Source of the DNA: JANXXV01 sp038230275
GTDB lineage: Bacteria > Acidobacteriota > Terriglobia > Bryobacterales > Bryobacteraceae
Length of the DNA stretch: 64,000 nucleotides
Reading direction: 5' to 3'
Assembly: GCA_038230275.1 (NCBI GenBank)
Contig: JBBRNO010000006.1
Coordinates: 1-64,000 of the forward strand
Made by a program: the position numbers and the translations under genes. Shown piece after piece: positions 8,668-16,351 of the stretch. Position 1 is the first letter of the stretch. Every line of letters starts with the position of its first letter. The notes under the pieces are model-generated. The model was not told the origin of the DNA, made no database searches, and saw only the letters and a program-made list of their open reading frames with translations.

Positions 8668-10709
8668 TCACAGCCCAGTCCGCAAATCCGCTCTTAGATA
8701 TTCGCTTCCAGATTCCGTTCGACCAGATTCGCGCTGAACATATTGAACCTGCCGTCAAAGAACTGCTCAGGCAGTCGCGGGAGAGTCAGAAGGCACTGGC
8801 CGAAAGCACCGGTCCGCGCACATTCGCCAACACGCTGCTGGCGCTGGAGGACATGACTGAAAAGCTGAGCTACGCCATGCAGGTGGCCGGGCATCTGGAA
8901 TCGGTCACAACCTACCCTGAACTCCGCGCCGCCTACAATGCCGTGCAGCCCGAAGTCAGCGAATACTATACCGGCATAGTGCTGGACCCAGGACTCTGGC
9001 GCGTGGTGCAGGAATTTGCAGCGACGCCAGAAGCGGCCCTGCTAACCGGCACCAGGAAACGGCTGCTTACCAAAACGGTGGACGCTTTCCGCCGCCAGGG
9101 TGCTGAACTCGACCCGGCGGGCAAGAAACTTCTTTCCGAAATCGATGTAGAGCTCACGGTTATTACGACAAAGTTCGGGGAAAATGTTCTGGATTCCACC
9201 AACGCCTTCGAACTCCTGATCACCGAGGAAGCGAAATTAGCGGGCCTGCCCCCCACCGCCGTCAACGCGGCGCGCGAAAGCGCTAAATCCAAAAATCTGG
9301 AAGGTTGGCGTTTCACCTTGCAGGCACCAAGTTACACGCCGCTGATGACCTATATGGACGACCGCGCGGCCCGCCAGCAGGTCTACCACACCTACATCAC
9401 CCGAGCCACATCCGGTGATCTGGACAACCGCCCGCTTCTCGCCCGCATCCTGGAATTGCGCCGCGCCAAGGCAAAGCTGCTGGGGTTTCAAAATTTCGCT
9501 GACCTCGTACTCGATGACCGCATGGCCCATACCGGGGAGAACGCGCTTCAATTTCTGGCGCGGCTGAAGGACAAAACAGACAAGCGCTTCCACGAAGAGA
9601 ATGCCGCCCTCCACGCGTTCCGGCAGGAACTGGAAGGTCCGTCAGCGCCGGCGATTGAACCGTGGGATACCGGCTATTATTCCGAAAAGCAGCGCGCGGC
9701 GCTCTATAATTTCGACGAAGAAGCCCTTCGTCCCTATTTCCCTCTGGACAGAGTGGTGGCCGGGATGTATGACATTGTTCACCGTCTCTACGGCATTAAG
9801 GTGGTGGAGCAGAAGGGCGTTCCCGTATGGGATCCACAGACGACATACTACGCAATTCTGGACGCCGACGGCTCAGCACTTGGCTCGTTCTACGCCGATT
9901 GGTACCCTCGCGAGAACAAGCGCGGCGGTGCCTGGATGGACGCGTTCATCACTGGACGCCCAACCGGGAACGGCTTCGAACCACATCTCGGCCTTATCTG
10001 TGGGAACCTGACGCCGCCTCTCGAAGATAAGCCAGCGCTTCTGACGCACCGTGAAGTGGAGACCATTTTCCATGAATTCGGCCATCTGCTGCATCACTGC
10101 TTAAGCCGTGTGGAGGTGCGCAGCCTTTCTGGAACCAACGTTCCCTGGGATTTCGTGGAACTGCCGTCGCAGATTATGGAGAACTGGTGCTGGGAGCGGG
10201 AATCGCTTGACCTTTTCGCACGCCATTACCAGACGGGTGAGCCAATCCCGGAAGACCTCTTCCAGAAGATGAAGCGCGCAAAAACATTCCGCGGCGCAAA
10301 TGTTCAGATGCGCCAGCTGGGCCTCGGCTTCATTGACCTGTCGCTGCACATCACTTATGATCCGTCCCGCGATGGCAGTGTACTCGAATACTCCCGCCGG
10401 CAGCAGCAACCTTACACTTCCGCGCCGCTGCCTGAAGATTACGCCATGATCGCCGGCTTCACCCACTTGTTCTCCAGCCCAGTGGGCTACGGCGCCGGTT
10501 ACTACTCCTATAAATGGGCCGAGGTGCTGGACGCCGACGCCTTCACCCGCTTTCGCAAAGACGGCATCTTCAGCCGCGAGGCAGGCATGGCCTTCCGCAC
10601 TAACATTCTTTCCAAAGGCGATAGCGAAGATCCGGCCCAACTCTACCGCAATTTCATGGGGCGCGACCCTGACGTCAGCGCGTTGCTCGAACGGTCCGGA
10701 CTTGCCTGA
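8661..10709 (+). CDS. M3 family oligopeptidase (oligopeptidase A / Dcp type)
   Basis: A 682-residue zinc metallopeptidase of family M3, which digests small peptides, usually in the cytoplasm. The zinc motif HEFGHLLHH sits near residue 471, followed by the conserved downstream glutamate region (ELPSQIMENWCWE) and the C-terminal GYGAGYYSYKWAEVLDADAF block. The N-terminal helical cap (NPLLDIRFQIPFDQIRAEHIEPAV) is typical. No signal peptide. I used ATG at 8661 because family homology begins right after it; an upstream in-frame ATG at 8625 adds 12 unlikely residues. The gene diverges from the broken acetamidase gene with essentially no spacer. A GC-rich hairpin follows the stop. Confidence 0.92.
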   Translation: MPITAQSANPLLDIRFQIPFDQIRAEHIEPAVKELLRQSRESQKALAESTGPRTFANTLLALEDMTEKLSYAMQVAGHLESVTTYPELRAAYNAVQPEVSEYYTGIVLDPGLWRVVQEFAATPEAALLTGTRKRLLTKTVDAFRRQGAELDPAGKKLLSEIDVELTVITTKFGENVLDSTNAFELLITEEAKLAGLPPTAVNAARESAKSKNLEGWRFTLQAPSYTPLMTYMDDRAARQQVYHTYITRATSGDLDNRPLLARILELRRAKAKLLGFQNFADLVLDDRMAHTGENALQFLARLKDKTDKRFHEENAALHAFRQELEGPSAPAIEPWDTGYYSEKQRAALYNFDEEALRPYFPLDRVVAGMYDIVHRLYGIKVVEQKGVPVWDPQTTYYAILDADGSALGSFYADWYPRENKRGGAWMDAFITGRPTGNGFEPHLGLICGNLTPPLEDKPALLTHREVETIFHEFGHLLHHCLSRVEVRSLSGTNVPWDFVELPSQIMENWCWERESLDLFARHYQTGEPIPEDLFQKMKRAKTFRGANVQMRQLGLGFIDLSLHITYDPSRDGSVLEYSRRQQQPYTSAPLPEDYAMIAGFTHLFSSPVGYGAGYYSYKWAEVLDADAFTRFRKDGIFSREAGMAFRTNILSKGDSEDPAQLYRNFMGRDPDVSALLERSGLA

Positions 10710-10719
10710 GCAGGCTCGA

Positions 10720-11053
10720 TGCTGCTGAAGGCCATCGCCGCGCGCCCGGACCTTGCGGGCGCGCTATGGCGATCTGAGCCGTTACGCCTCACCGAAACCG
10801 GGGCCCTGAAACCGCCTTCACAGCGCATCGCCGCCTCGTGGAAATCCATCCGTTCAACGACGGCAATGGCCGGACCGCCCGCCTGTTGGTGAACTTGATT
10901 CTCATCCGCGGGGGCTATCCTCTCTCGCGGTCTGGCCCGAAGAGACGTTTGTCCTACATAAACGCCCTCCAGTCGGCGCAGGCAGGGCGGGGAAATGAGC
11001 GATTCGACGCCCTCCATTACGAGCGGTTGGACACGACGCTCAGCGAATCCTGA
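10720..11053 (+). pseudogene. Remnant of a Fic-domain (AMP transferase) gene
   Basis: A decayed Fic gene. One frame from about 10820 reads TAHRRLVEIHPFNDGNGRTARLL, the unmistakable Fic active-site motif HPFxDGNGRTAR with its upstream helix, then continues to NALQSAQAGRGNERFDALHYERLD. A different frame at about 10780-10815 encodes RLTETGALKPP, which resembles the region preceding the Fic helix, so a frameshift and a deletion have removed most of the middle. Around 10925-10950 the frame also appears shifted and restored. The N-terminal half is missing and there is no plausible start. Fic proteins AMPylate targets; this copy cannot. Confidence 0.75.
10731..10770. repeat. GC-rich inverted repeat after the M3 peptidase gene
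   Basis: Inverted repeat with a perfect 9-bp inner stem (GCGCGCCCG at 10740-10748 against its complement at 10756-10764), a 7-nt loop and an outer GCCAT/ATGGC pair. It lies 21 bp after the M3 stop, so it could stop transcription or protect the 3' end. No T-run follows, so an ordinary intrinsic terminator is not proven. Confidence 0.4.
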
Positions 11054-11223
11054 ATTACCTTGTCATAATCGCCTGCCGGGCGCGTCATCGCAACGCCGTA
11101 GAACAATCTACCGAACAGGTAAAATTTTCCACAATCCGTCGAAGGTTGCACCTCGTGTTTTCTGTAGCTTAGTACTTTGGTTTGCCAATTGCAGCTTGAT
11201 TAGTTAACTGGAGAACAGAACGC

Positions 11224-11805
11224 ATGAAAAATTCGATTTACATATCGGCAGTTATTCTTACTTTCGCAGCCGGCTTATCCCTGGGCGTACTTGCGGGTCA
11301 GGCGCCCGTTTCATCGGCTGATAGCAAAACCAGCACCCGCAACCGCGTAGTGGAGCCGTCGGGCGCCATGGTCCACCCCGCAGATCAGAAATTCATGATG
11401 GATGCAGCGCAAGGCGGAATGATGGAAGTCCAACTCGGGCAAGCAGCCCAGCAGAAAGCGTCCAGCGCGGCGGTGAAGGAGTTGGGCAAGAAGATCGAGC
11501 AGGATCACACGCAGGCAGGGAACGAACTTGAATCGCTGGCCAAGTCCAAGAACGTCTCTTTGCCGGCCGATGCAGGAGCCGAGAAGGCTATGATCGACAA
11601 GATGTCCACCTTGTCAGGAGCCGCATTCGACAAAGCCTACATCAAGTCCATGGTGCGGGATCATAAGAAAGATGTGAAGGAATTTGAGCGCGAAGCCGCG
11701 AACGGAATGGACAGTGATGTCAAGGCATTCGCGGCGAAGACGGTTCCGGCCCTGCGCGAACACCTCCGCATGGCCGAAGAACTACAAAAGAATCCGGCAA
11801 AATAA
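11224..11805 (+). CDS. DUF4142 secreted protein
   Basis: A 193-residue exported protein. The N-terminal signal segment MKNSIYISAVILTFAAGLSLG is followed by a short linker and a DUF4142 helical-bundle domain (about residues 55-190). The domain shows the usual blocks DQKFMMDAAQGGMMEVQLGQAAQQKASSAAVKELGKKIEQDH and SGAAFDKAYIKSMVRDHKKDVKEFEREA. DUF4142 is often annotated as a predicted outer membrane or periplasmic protein related to ferritin-like helical bundles; no function is established. A GGAG ribosome-binding site lies about 10 nt upstream of the ATG. It stands alone and converges with the DUF1080 gene. Confidence 0.85.
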   Translation: MKNSIYISAVILTFAAGLSLGVLAGQAPVSSADSKTSTRNRVVEPSGAMVHPADQKFMMDAAQGGMMEVQLGQAAQQKASSAAVKELGKKIEQDHTQAGNELESLAKSKNVSLPADAGAEKAMIDKMSTLSGAAFDKAYIKSMVRDHKKDVKEFEREAANGMDSDVKAFAAKTVPALREHLRMAEELQKNPAK

Positions 11806-11838
11806 CTGCCAGACCCGGCTCCCAAGAGTCCAATAGAC

Positions 11839-11861
11839 GCGGCGGGTTACTTGCCCGCCGC
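11839..11861. terminator. Possible bidirectional terminator stem between convergent genes
   Basis: Perfect 8-bp inverted repeat (GCGGCGGG at 11839-11846 and its complement at 11854-11861) with a 7-nt loop. It lies between the convergent DUF4142 and DUF1080 genes and overlaps the last codons of the latter. There is no T-tract, so the terminator role is inferred from position only. Confidence 0.35.
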
Positions 11862-12464
11862 AGGCAGCTTGCGGTACATCAGGTCCTTGTATGTAACCAC
11901 GCTGCCTTTGTTATGCTGTTGCAGCGCAAAATGCCCTGCCGTGTACGTGTTCTTGTCTTCCACGTAGTCCACCGCCACCTTATCGTTTACTTTGATGATG
12001 ATGTGGTTCCCCTGCGCGATAATGTCTTGCGAAAACCAAGTGTCAGGCGGCACCAGTTGCTCCATCACATTTTTGAAGTTGTACAAGCTCCCGGTACGCT
12101 TGGGATCTTTGTGCGAGCTATTTACTTGGGCCTCATATCCCTTTGGGAATCCGGGTCCGAACGCCGTCCGGAAGTACATTCCGGAATTCCCGCCGTCGCT
12201 GATTTTCACCATCGCCTTGAACTCGCAATCGCCGCATTCTTCTTTCATAAAGAAGAGATGGCTTGCCTCGCCGTCTCCCACAATCGTCCCGTCCACGGCC
12301 TTCCAGGATTCAGGCCGTTCATTGGCTTTCCACCCGTCCAGGTTCTTTCCGTTGAACATCTTGATCCACTTACCGCCCTTCGCGTCCTTGGAAAACGCCG
12401 CCGGCGCTGCGCATAATGCCGCAATTGCCAATCCGGCTGCGGCCCATTTAGAAAAGTAACTCAT
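11847..12464 (-). CDS. Secreted DUF1080 protein (3-keto-disaccharide hydrolase-like)
   Basis: A 205-residue exported protein with a concanavalin-like DUF1080 fold. After the signal peptide (MSYFSKWAAAGLAIAALCAAPAAFS) come the family marks KWIKMFNGKNLDGWKAN, DGTIVGDGEASHLF, DCEFKAMVKISDGGNSGMYFRTAFG, GYEAQVNSSHKDPKRTGSLY, NHIIIKVNDKVAVDY and GHFALQQHNKGSVVTYKDL. Members act on, or bind, oligosaccharides and have been linked to 3-keto-disaccharide hydrolysis. ATG at 12464 was chosen because it begins the signal peptide; the open frame extends 29 codons upstream without features. The divergent ATPase gene begins 34 bp upstream. Confidence 0.87.
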   Translation of the reverse strand: MSYFSKWAAAGLAIAALCAAPAAFSKDAKGGKWIKMFNGKNLDGWKANERPESWKAVDGTIVGDGEASHLFFMKEECGDCEFKAMVKISDGGNSGMYFRTAFGPGFPKGYEAQVNSSHKDPKRTGSLYNFKNVMEQLVPPDTWFSQDIIAQGNHIIIKVNDKVAVDYVEDKNTYTAGHFALQQHNKGSVVTYKDLMYRKLPAAGK

Positions 12465-12498
12465 GCGCACAATGGTATCCTGAAAGTTCCCGACTCTT

Positions 12499-13098
12499 AT
12501 GTTTCTCAAAATTCTCGGCCATCCCGTTTTCATGAATCTGAATTTCCACATGCCGATGATTGTTGACCTATCTCATCCGGTCATCATGCTGCAAGGCGAG
12601 AACGGAGCGGGGAAGTCCACGTTGCTGCACTCCATCTATCACGCTCTGCGTGGCGAGAAAATCGAGAACTACATTTACCGGCTCGATCCCGGCAAGGTCG
12701 ACGTGCATAAGGTATTTCTGTTCGACGCCGAGGCTCACAATCCCCGCACGCAACTCGAGTACTTTGACGATCAGCCGGAGATGAAAGAGTTTCTGCAGAT
12801 GGCCAGTCACGGTCAGGTGATGCTTAGCATGTTTCGCGAGAACTTTCCCAGCCTGCCCGATGGCACCATACTATTGCTGGATGAGCCCGAGATGGCGCTC
12901 TCCCAATCGAATCAGCGGCGCATCTTGAAAATGCTGCTCGAACTCGCCGATCAAAAGAAGTTCCGCATCATCTGCGCCACGCATTCGCCTATTTTGCTGG
13001 ACGCCAAAGAAACGTACGTTATCAATCTGGACAATCACATCAACAAGAACATTCCGAATCCGGACCTTGGTATCGAAGGCGCCAGCACAATTCAATAG
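12499..13098 (+). CDS. Small AAA/ABC-type ATPase
   Basis: A 199-residue stand-alone ATPase of the AAA_15/AAA_21 (ABC-like) type. Walker A is GENGAGKST near residue 34, Walker B is ILLLDEPEMALS near residue 123, and the switch histidine is in CATHSPILLDA near 155. The usual ABC signature region is reduced: SQSNQRRILKML follows Walker B. No membrane partner or nuclease is adjacent, so it is neither an obvious transporter subunit nor an OLD-type defence pair. The gene ends two bases before the next gene, so the two are co-transcribed. Substrate unknown. Confidence 0.8.
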   Translation: MFLKILGHPVFMNLNFHMPMIVDLSHPVIMLQGENGAGKSTLLHSIYHALRGEKIENYIYRLDPGKVDVHKVFLFDAEAHNPRTQLEYFDDQPEMKEFLQMASHGQVMLSMFRENFPSLPDGTILLLDEPEMALSQSNQRRILKMLLELADQKKFRIICATHSPILLDAKETYVINLDNHINKNIPNPDLGIEGASTIQ

Positions 13099-13100
13099 CC

Positions 13101-13739
13101 ATGCGCCGCGTTCCGTTGTTGTTCGCACTTGTCGCCGGCGCCACGCTCGGGTGCCCTGCATTGTACGCGCAGCCTGCGGTGTCTGCGCAAGATCCCTGCC
13201 AACTGGAATTTGAGAATGAATGGGTGCGTATCTCTCGCGTCACCTATCCTCCATTCGGGAAGTCGAAAACCCACTCGCATCCGGCCGCGCCAACCGTCTA
13301 CATTTACACCACGGACGGCGGCCCCATTCGATTTCTACACGACGAAGGGTTTTCCATTGACCGGCCGGCTGTGAAAGCGGGGGGCATTCGCTTCAATAGC
13401 GGAATGGTGGAGCGGCACGAAGTGGAGAGTCTGAGCGATATCGCCAGCGAATATCTTCGGGTCGAGTTGAAGACCGATCCGCTGGAGCTGCCGTCAAACG
13501 ACATCCGCATTCCCCCTGCGGAGAACCGTGGCTTTGAAAATGCCCAGATCAAGATCGAGAAACTGACCTGCGAACCTCGGCGGAAATGCCCCACGACAGA
13601 GCTTCCTTCCGTAGTTGTTAATCTTAGCAATCGCACTGCAACGTGGATCGCCAATGGATCTCCGGTGCTTGAGAATAGTACCGATCAGGCGGCAAAATTG
13701 GTTCGCGTCGTCATGAAGTCGGTTCCCCCGGGCCCTTGA
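13101..13739 (+). CDS. Secreted hypothetical protein with cupin-like core
   Basis: A 212-residue protein with an N-terminal signal peptide (MRRVPLLFALVAGATLGCPALYAQ). The middle (about residues 40-110) reads like a degenerate cupin barrel: ENEWVRISRVTYPPFGKSKTHSHPAAPTVYIYTTDG followed by AGGIRFNSGMVERHEVES. The paired histidines in THSHP would be metal ligands. The C-terminal half (FENAQIKIEKLTCEPRRKCPT) has a cysteine pair that could form a disulfide. Only two bases separate it from the ATPase gene upstream. No family name can be given with confidence. Confidence 0.65.
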   Translation: MRRVPLLFALVAGATLGCPALYAQPAVSAQDPCQLEFENEWVRISRVTYPPFGKSKTHSHPAAPTVYIYTTDGGPIRFLHDEGFSIDRPAVKAGGIRFNSGMVERHEVESLSDIASEYLRVELKTDPLELPSNDIRIPPAENRGFENAQIKIEKLTCEPRRKCPTTELPSVVVNLSNRTATWIANGSPVLENSTDQAAKLVRVVMKSVPPGP

Positions 13740-13891
13740 ACGCGCTGTGCCTCCGGTAGAATTCCTAGGAAAACACGCTCCCCCCATTGGGAGGGATACT
13801 TCCCCGAATCCCATGGCCATCCTAGTACGAACGCCCGATTGCTAAGGTTTCGGAGGAAGCTCCATACTAAGGTTATCAGGAGGCTCGTTTC

Positions 13892-14470
13892 TTGCAGCCA
13901 AGCGGTTTTGTCGATTATTACGAGGTGCTCCAGATCAGCCCGAACGCTCATCCGGAAACTATTCACCGGGTCTACCGGCTCCTGGCGCAGCACTACCATC
14001 CTGACAATAAAGAAACGGGGAACGTCGAAGCCTTTACGCTCGTTCTGGAGGCCTATCGCATTCTCACGGATCTTGAAAGCCGCGCAGCCTATGACGTTGA
14101 ACATAAACTTGTCAGTGGTTTGAAGTGGAAGATTTTCGATAAGGCAAGCGCGGTACAAGGGATTGAAGGAGAGAAGCGAAAGCGGATGGGCATCCTCTCG
14201 CTGCTCTGCACGAAACGAATCAGCGAACCGGACAAACCCAGCCTGACCCTCTTCGAAATCGAGGATTTGCTCGGCTGTCCCAGGGAACACCTCGAACTCA
14301 GCCTTTGGTATCTTAAGGAATCCGGACGCATCGCACGCGGTGACAATGGCCGTTACGTATTGACCGCAAAGGGATTCGAAGCACTAGAGGAGAATTCCGA
14401 GACCACCTCCACGTCCAAAGTTAGGCTTTTGGAACCAGCCGCTTCCGGCGATCGCTTCCAACCCGTCTAA
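13892..14470 (+). CDS. J-domain protein with C-terminal winged-helix-like domain
   Basis: A 192-residue cytoplasmic protein. Residues about 8-70 form a DnaJ J-domain (DYYEVLQISPNAHPETIHRVYRLLAQHYHPDN) with the essential HPD tripeptide that stimulates DnaK ATPase. There are no Gly/Phe-rich, zinc-finger or client-binding regions as in true DnaJ. Residues about 115-175 (LTLFEIEDLLGCPREHLELSLWYLKESGRIARGDNGRYVLTAKGFEALE is read here as two helices, a recognition helix and a wing) look like a winged helix. The start is TTG at 13892, supported by an AGGAGG ribosome-binding site about 8 nt upstream. It may recruit DnaK to a DNA- or RNA-bound target; this is inference. Confidence 0.8.
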   Translation: MQPSGFVDYYEVLQISPNAHPETIHRVYRLLAQHYHPDNKETGNVEAFTLVLEAYRILTDLESRAAYDVEHKLVSGLKWKIFDKASAVQGIEGEKRKRMGILSLLCTKRISEPDKPSLTLFEIEDLLGCPREHLELSLWYLKESGRIARGDNGRYVLTAKGFEALEENSETTSTSKVRLLEPAASGDRFQPV

Positions 14471-14569
14471 TATGCTAGACGCACAAAGTTACCAAAGATC
14501 ATATTTCGTTGTGAATCGCCCTCCCGATTGTGGGATAATAACCGAGGTACAACTGCCCGGAGATTTACC

Positions 14570-15277
14570 ATGGACAGCCGCGCATCGACACATTTATCGG
14601 CCGAAGAAATCAACGTTTACCTGCTAGGCAAACCCTCAACCGCTTTAACACAAGCAGTCGAGGAACACTGTCTCCATTGCCCAAAGTGCCTGGAAGACAT
14701 GAGTGCACTTACAGCGAGAATCGATAAATTCCAGCTGGCGCACGAGCCGGTGTCACCGGTAATTTCTAACATTTCCAGTGGTTTGGCTCCGGCACAGTTG
14801 CGGCAGCCGCTACTTGTTTTGCAGTCCTTCGCGTGGCAGGGTTGGGCGAGCCGGACGATAGCGGCCAGCTTGGTGCTGTTGGTGATTCCGGATTCCATCC
14901 GCTTTGTTGGCTGGGACCGTTTTCTCGATTTGCCGGTCACCACGGCGGCCGTCGACCTTCCCTACACCCGTGAATATCCATCCAGCCTCGCTTTGCTTGC
15001 GATGCCGAAGCTAGAGCTGCAATCGATACCCGCAAAAACGCTGACGAATCCCAGACCGAAACCGGAACGGCAGTTCCAGCCTCCCCAGGAGAAACCTAGA
15101 AAGTCAGTACAGGTTGCGCTGCTTGACCCCCCGAATTTGAACTTCAACGACGATTACATCGATCCCCTGCCAAAGGAAATCGAAGTTACTCCGGCGGCGG
15201 CGGCTCGTTCTAAACCGCATATATTGAAGCGCTTGCTTTCCGCGGTTGCGGCACCTTTTCGCTCGCCCCGTAGTTGA
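14570..15277 (+). CDS. Zinc-finger single-pass membrane protein (anti-sigma-factor-like)
   Basis: A 235-residue protein. The N-terminus has the putative anti-sigma zinc-finger pattern, with HLSAEEINVYLLG followed by EEHCLHCPKCLEDM (His-x3-Cys-x2-Cys-type spacing near residue 35). One membrane segment follows near residues 100-117 (ASLVLLVIPDSIRFVGW). The rest is a proline-rich, probably periplasmic tail with basic end. No ECF sigma factor is adjacent, so whether it controls one is unknown. ATG at 14570 was chosen over an upstream ATG at 14528 because zinc-finger homology begins soon after it. The next small gene starts 4 nt downstream. Confidence 0.7.
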   Translation: MDSRASTHLSAEEINVYLLGKPSTALTQAVEEHCLHCPKCLEDMSALTARIDKFQLAHEPVSPVISNISSGLAPAQLRQPLLVLQSFAWQGWASRTIAASLVLLVIPDSIRFVGWDRFLDLPVTTAAVDLPYTREYPSSLALLAMPKLELQSIPAKTLTNPRPKPERQFQPPQEKPRKSVQVALLDPPNLNFNDDYIDPLPKEIEVTPAAAARSKPHILKRLLSAVAAPFRSPRS

Positions 15278-15281
15278 TGCC

Positions 15282-15425
15282 ATGGCTAGCCCCCGAGACG
15301 ACGAACGCGAGAGTCTGGCGCGACGAAACGGCTGGGTCTGTTCTTGTTGCAACCAACCGTTTGTAAGGCAAGAAACCGGACAAACCATGTGTCCGTCTTG
15401 CCTCTATCGGATGTACGCCGATTAG
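15282..15425 (+). CDS. 47-residue zinc-ribbon protein
   Basis: A short gene encoding 47 residues, beginning MASPRDDERESLARRNGWVC. It carries two CxxC pairs, CSCC near residue 20 and CPSC near residue 38, that together form a plausible zinc ribbon; the last residues are LYRMYAD. It starts 4 nt after the zinc-finger membrane protein gene on the same strand, so the two are probably co-translated. No family name is known to me. The spacing of the cysteine pairs (about 15 residues) is what makes it credible as a real protein. Confidence 0.6.
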   Translation: MASPRDDERESLARRNGWVCSCCNQPFVRQETGQTMCPSCLYRMYAD

Positions 15426-15560
15426 AAACGGAGTCCATTTTCAGCCCGATACTTGGCAATCGGAAGTCGCGAGCAACTCAACTGCCGAAACTGTGTTACA
15501 ACAGTCAAAGTTGATAGTATTTGCGAAAACTGCTCTGCGTTTGCCCACCTCCCTCTCATC

Positions 15561-16340
15561 ATGAAAACAAAACTCGGTCTCATTGCTGCGCTCTTGTGCG
15601 GCGGCAATACTCTTCTCCATGCCCAATCCAAGACCCTGGCCGATCCTAAACAGGAGGCCAGACCGAACGCGTACTATCGCCGCATCACATTCGGCGCCAC
15701 GCTCAGTGTCATGGGGCTCGACGCAATTCCCGCAAAGACGACGAGTAGTATTACAACCAGTCCGGCATTGAATGCCCTCTACACCACAACGGCCGCTTCC
15801 GAGCGGATCGGGTACGGTGGCGTGGTGCAAGTCGCCATTACCGAGCGTTTCGCTGTGAACGTCAGCTTGCTGATGAAGCGGGTCGGTTATACAATGAATA
15901 GCGATATCTTTACCGGTGTCGACAATCCCACAACGCCCATCGACGAGCGTAAGCACACCGTCCACAATGAGGACACGCGCGCTCGCTTATACGACCTGCC
16001 GGTAATGGTTCAGTACTACGGTAGGCCCCGTCACTCCCCGCGGATACGTTGGTTTGTAGAAGGAGGCGGGGTGGTTCGCCGCGTTTCCAATATCAAAACG
16101 TCCATCGATACGACAACTAACACCGCGGCCACAACGTGTTGCGACGTCACTCCGGCTGTGCCCGCGAATCGCAACGCCCGCGGAGTCGTCGCCGGAGGTG
16201 GCGTCTACTTTAAGGACGATTTCGGAATTCACATCGTGCCGGAGGTGCGCTATACGCGCTGGTTTACGCAGACCTTCCAGTCTTTCTCAACAGGCATGCA
16301 GCGCAATCAGATAGAAGCGATGGTTTCCCTGACGTTCTGA
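15561..16340 (+). CDS. Outer-membrane beta-barrel protein
   Basis: A 259-residue exported protein with signal peptide MKTKLGLIAALLCGGNTLLHAQ. The rest alternates polar and aromatic residues in short amphipathic strands (ITFGATLSVMG, GGVVQVAITERFAVNVSLLMKRVGY, RLYDLPVMVQYYG, WFVEGGGVVRRV, GVVAGGGVYFKDDFGIHIVPEVRYTRWF) and ends in a phenylalanine after QIEAMVSLTF, the usual barrel-insertion signal. It resembles small OprF/OmpA-type or PorT-like barrels but lacks an OmpA peptidoglycan-binding domain. The ATG at 15561 begins the signal peptide; 36 upstream codons of open frame are probably untranslated. Stands alone. Confidence 0.75.
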   Translation: MKTKLGLIAALLCGGNTLLHAQSKTLADPKQEARPNAYYRRITFGATLSVMGLDAIPAKTTSSITTSPALNALYTTTAASERIGYGGVVQVAITERFAVNVSLLMKRVGYTMNSDIFTGVDNPTTPIDERKHTVHNEDTRARLYDLPVMVQYYGRPRHSPRIRWFVEGGGVVRRVSNIKTSIDTTTNTAATTCCDVTPAVPANRNARGVVAGGGVYFKDDFGIHIVPEVRYTRWFTQTFQSFSTGMQRNQIEAMVSLTF

Positions 16341-16351
16341 AACATCCTGAG

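Noticed and set aside
13740..13891. Possible RNA element with CTCCC/GGGAG pairing
   Set aside because: Only a five-base stem, no further conserved structure seen.
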